NCBI GenBank assembly: GCA_947626215.1
Contig: CANQRJ010000018.1
Coordinates: 1-18,084, forward strand
Origin: an uncultured Bacilli bacterium
GTDB lineage: Bacteria; Bacillota_I; Bacilli_A; RF39; UBA660
Length of the DNA stretch: 18,084 bases
Direction: 5' to 3'
Shown: piece after piece, positions 15,256 to 18,084 of the stretch
Position numbering within the stretch: the first letter of the stretch is position 1
Layout of the letters: each line of letters starts with the position of its first letter
Notes under the pieces: generated by a model
Seen by the model: the letters and a program-made list of their open reading frames with translations, nothing else
Database searches by the model: none
Told to the model about the DNA's origin: nothing
Translations under genes and position numbers: made by a program

Positions 15256-18084
15256 CTATGTATAAGTTACTGTTCCACCTTTTTTGGTTACTCCATTTCC
15301 ACTTACTACAGATCTTTTTAATGTCGCCTTACTTGTAGCTCCATTTGGTTCAATACGAATTCCATCTGGTGAGTTTCCTGTAATTGTACCTCCACTTACT
15401 TCAAGAGTTGAGCCATTATCAATACATATTCCACCTCCAAGAGGAGCATAATTATTAGATACTGTACCTCCACTCATATAAAAATTTCCACCCCAAGCAA
15501 ACACTCCGCCTCCAGATCGATCTCCACTTGTTGCAGTTGTACGATTATTTGATATTGTCCCATTGTATAAATAAACTTTACTGTTACCTGTAATATAAAT
15601 TCCTCCACCTTGGTTATATGATTTATTACCTGTTATGGTAGCTCCATTTATATTTAATGTACTACCTGTTAAAACTGCTACTCCTCCACCTTGATTTTTT
15701 GTAGTATTTACTGCATTTTGAACGGTGCATCCTGAATTTAAATTTAATGTTCCACCTGAAATCTGAATCATAGGTGAAGTTGCAGATACGCTATTACCAT
15801 TAATTATAATATTGGTTAAGGTTACATTTCCTGTTGTCACATTTAATAATAAACTCGTTAAACTACTTCCTCTCGTAATGGTATATATGTTTGATCCATT
15901 GCTTTTTAATGTCACTGTTTTGCCACTTGTTCCAAAGGTTGTAGTTGAAGTCGCCGTTAAATTAGAAAGTAATATGATATTTCCACCACTTTTTACTTTA
16001 CTATACGCTTTAGCTATTGTTGCAAATGGCTTACTTGAAACTCCACTATTGGTATTATCATTTCCTGAACTTGATACATAAACATCTGAATATGCTATAT
16101 CTACTGATGTGTTTGCTTCTGAAGTAAGATTAGCTCCATTTGTCACACGAATATACACTGTATGCGTTCCATCTCCTACTGAACTAAATGTATAATTTTG
16201 TCCTCCTTGATACCAAGAACCACCATCTAATTTATATTCTCTTTTTATTATGCCACTTTCTCCATCACTACTTCCATTATCAGTTATTGTAATATTATTA
16301 TTGCTAACACTTGCACTGATCTTGGCCGTTGGAGCCGTTTTATCTACTAATACTTGAAACTTGTTACTTGTTGCAACTTTTCCAGAACCTGATGCTACTT
16401 CTGCCACATACCATGAATTGGTATTAGCCGTGAAAGATTTTGTTAATGTTTTATCTGATAGTTTTACTGCTAGATTATTCGCGATGATTGAATTCGTACT
16501 TGGTACTAATTCTTCTACCCAAAAATCTTTAAAATCAAAATTTAAACTTCTTGATGTGACTCCATTAAGGGCTAAATTAGAAGTATATATTTCTATTCTT
16601 GGCGCAAAGGAAGTATAAGTATTTGTTCCTAAAGTATAAGAGCTAGGTATCGTTCTTTCCAACGTATATTCTTGCCACCCAGAAGTAGTTGAAAAACTTC
16701 GCGATGTTGCCGTCCAATCATTAGCTACTATGGAATGACGAATAGCAAAAGATGCATTAGAAAGGCTATTTACTCTTATTTTAAAATGAATCCGATATGT
16801 TTTACCTATTGTGTAGACATAAGGCGGAAACCTTATATATTGCCATTCATCTGCTGTTCCTGATGTTTTTGTATATGTGACATTCCAATATTTACTTCCG
16901 TTTGATTCTCTTTGTTCCGTTACATTCCATGCACTTTTATCTTGATAATTATATTCTGGGACTTGATACCATTCATAACTATAAGAACTTATCGTACTAT
17001 TGGGTTCCACTGTTGCCGTTAAAGTATTGTTTCCTGAAGTCCATGTTGAACTTTTTGTTGTACCATTTAAGGTAATTTTAGCTTCTGTTTTATCTATTTT
17101 TACGATTGTTGTGACTGGATTACTTTCATTAGATGCTTGATCTACTGTTTTAAATTCATACGTTGCATTCGTATTACTACTAAATGTCACACTTCCATTT
17201 GTGATTTCTAACCAATTCCCTGTATTTTGTACTCTATAATAGGATTTACTAATTGCTCCAAAATCATCTTTTGGAGTTACTGTCACAGTTAAATTGTCTT
17301 TCGTCCATGTATTATTCTTTGAATTATTTACAGTGATACTTGGTGTTGTTTTATCTACTTTTACTATTGTTGTTTGTGAAGCACTTTCATTTCCTTGTTT
17401 ATCTTTTGCTTTAAATTCATAAGTTTCATTGGTATTAGTATTGATTGTTAAAGTAGCTCTTCCATTTTTACCTGTGATTATTACATTAGATGATTCTATT
17501 TCTGTCCATTCTTCATCATTTTGTTTTTTATAATAGAACTTATCCACTCCACTTATTTCATCTTCTGCTTCTATTGTGATCGTTAAATCATCTTTGATCC
17601 ATTCATCATTATGTGGATTTGTGACTGTTATACTTGGTCCTTCAATATCTGCTTTTGTGATTTCAAATTCTACTTCTTTTAAATTATCTAATTGATCTTT
17701 GGATTCTATTACAATCTTTTTATTTTCTACTGAATGATAGGTAACTTTTTGAGTACTTCCTTCTAAACCTTCCCATTGTTCTTCTAAATCAATTGTACTT
17801 ACTCCATCTTTTATTCTATATTCTTTTAATCCTGATTTTAAATCTTTAAAGGTAATGGTTAATAAAGCTCCATTTTCATCACTTTCTTCTTTTACTTCTA
17901 TTTCTGGTGGCGTTTGATCTAATTTACTTGTTTCATAAGTTTCTTCTTGGATATTTCCTACCTCATCTTTGAAATAAACTGAATAAGTTCCTTCTTTTGT
18001 TTCTTCTTTTTCTATCGTTACTTCCTTACTTGGTGTTAATGGATTAAATACTTCATTATCAAAACTATATTCAATGATATCATA
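15256..18084 (-). CDS. Large adhesin-like protein with Ig-like repeats, CBM-like insert and C-terminal beta-helix (5' end outside window)
   Basis: 942 residues are visible, and the reading frame stays open to the window edge, so the N terminus is missing. A GTG at 17547 is an internal Val (SGVDKFYY), not a start. In order (residues counted from the window edge): Ig-like domains (about 1-145), then two recognisable tandem Ig/OmpL47-like units (147-244, 245-331). A third unit (332 on) is split by a carbohydrate-binding-like beta-sandwich (about 375-526; it ends LNFDFKDFWVEEL). A further Ig unit (about 580-665) and a right-handed beta-helix follow (about 667-942; turns with GGG and GSTLN). The start of the helix, VYVSSSGNDNTNSGVSSKPF, is the opening typical of Gram-positive beta-helix surface proteins. 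No LPXTG motif, dockerin or C-terminal membrane helix is present. Likely role: adhesion or glycan binding (inference). Confidence 0.8.
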   Translation of the reverse strand, partial: YDIIEYSFDNEVFNPLTPSKEVTIEKEETKEGTYSVYFKDEVGNIQEETYETSKLDQTPPEIEVKEESDENGALLTITFKDLKSGLKEYRIKDGVSTIDLEEQWEGLEGSTQKVTYHSVENKKIVIESKDQLDNLKEVEFEITKADIEGPSITVTNPHNDEWIKDDLTITIEAEDEISGVDKFYYKKQNDEEWTEIESSNVIITGKNGRATLTINTNTNETYEFKAKDKQGNESASQTTIVKVDKTTPSITVNNSKNNTWTKDNLTVTVTPKDDFGAISKSYYRVQNTGNWLEITNGSVTFSSNTNATYEFKTVDQASNESNPVTTIVKIDKTEAKITLNGTTKSSTWTSGNNTLTATVEPNSTISSYSYEWYQVPEYNYQDKSAWNVTEQRESNGSKYWNVTYTKTSGTADEWQYIRFPPYVYTIGKTYRIHFKIRVNSLSNASFAIRHSIVANDWTATSRSFSTTSGWQEYTLERTIPSSYTLGTNTYTSFAPRIEIYTSNLALNGVTSRSLNFDFKDFWVEELVPSTNSIIANNLAVKLSDKTLTKSFTANTNSWYVAEVASGSGKVATSNKFQVLVDKTAPTAKISASVSNNNITITDNGSSDGESGIIKREYKLDGGSWYQGGQNYTFSSVGDGTHTVYIRVTNGANLTSEANTSVDIAYSDVYVSSSGNDNTNSGVSSKPFATIAKAYSKVKSGGNIILLSNLTATSTTTFGTSGKTVTLKSNGSNIYTITRGSSLTSLLLNVTTGNVTLTNIIINGNSVSATSPMIQISGGTLNLNSGCTVQNAVNTTKNQGGGVAVLTGSTLNINGATITGNKSYNQGGGIYITGNSKVYLYNGTISNNRTTATSGDRSGGGVFAWGGNFYMSGGTVSNNYAPLGGGICIDNGSTLEVSGGTITGNSPDGIRIEPNGATSKATLKRSVVSGNGVTKKGGTVTYT
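15373..15693 (-). repeat. GGG-type beta-helix repeats in the adhesin C terminus
   Basis: Four consecutive turns of about 25-32 residues each begin QGGG / QGGG / SGGG / LGGG and carry the pattern GGG(V/I)...G(S/N)..L...G(A/G)TI(T/S)(G/N)N. They form the coils of a right-handed parallel beta-helix typical of polymorphic adhesin or pectate-lyase-like folds. Confidence 0.8.
17086..17640 (-). repeat. Two tandem Ig-like repeat units in the adhesin
   Basis: Unit 1 (17347-17640, 98 codons) and unit 2 (17086-17346, 87 codons) align across PSITV..N...W.KD.LT and the YEFK..D..xNES..TTIVK.DKT ending. A third copy begins at 17085 (EAKITLNG) but is interrupted by the CBM-like insertion. They are divergent at residue level. 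Confidence 0.75.

Noticed and set aside
17547..17547. Possible start of the adhesin gene at a GTG
   Set aside because: The same frame stays open through 179 more codons to the window edge and encodes Ig-like sequence that continues seamlessly. There is no ribosome site.
1..18084. CRISPR array, tRNA, rRNA, transposase or phage genes
   Set aside because: No regularly spaced repeats, cloverleaf sequences, insertion-sequence ends or phage proteins were seen in any frame.

Overview
This is an AT-rich chromosomal segment from a low-GC Gram-positive-type bacterium. It encodes peptidoglycan-linked functions (a glucosaminidase and an LCP ligase), RNase R with SmpB, and many secreted, Lys/Asn/Thr-rich surface proteins. 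Trp is encoded by TGG wherever checked, so the standard bacterial code applies. The best fit is a Bacilli/Erysipelotrichia/RF39-like gut Firmicute; that placement is inference from gene style, not from a marker gene.

Layout (all genes on the minus strand except the ABC transporter). (1) 1-53: an intergenic edge with an isolated run of ten C (ten G on the minus strand) inside a promoter-like sequence pointing out of the window. (2) 54-3452: a two-gene operon, a dockerin-bearing secreted glucosaminidase followed by a membrane-anchored protein with a cadherin-like beta-sandwich domain. (3) 3681-7969: a four-gene SipW-type operon in transcription order: TasA/camelysin-like protein, polytopic S26B signal peptidase, DUF5305-like membrane protein, and a large protein with a SipW-type signal segment. 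It is bounded by an extended -10 promoter and a hairpin terminator. (4) 8160-10268: an LCP (LytR-CpsA-Psr) cell-wall ligase with extra N-terminal and PASTA-like domains, with its own promoter and terminator. (5) 10397-10720: a small single-span membrane protein divergent from (6) an ABC exporter half-transporter at 10832-12595 (+). (7) 12592-15112: rnr-smpB, the RNA-decay and trans-translation pair, convergent with the ABC gene; the two share a 14-bp-arm bidirectional terminator lying inside both coding ends. (8) 15256 to beyond 18084: a large adhesin-like protein with Ig-like repeats, a CBM-like insertion and a C-terminal beta-helix. Its N terminus lies outside the window.

Taken together, most of the window is a cell-surface locus. 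SipW releases TasA-like subunits, LCP attaches polymers to peptidoglycan, the glucosaminidase remodels the wall, and cadherin/dockerin/Ig/beta-helix proteins decorate the surface. The most interesting parts are the SipW/DUF5305 operon, the glucosaminidase/membrane-receptor pair, and the poly-G promoter-like element at the left edge.
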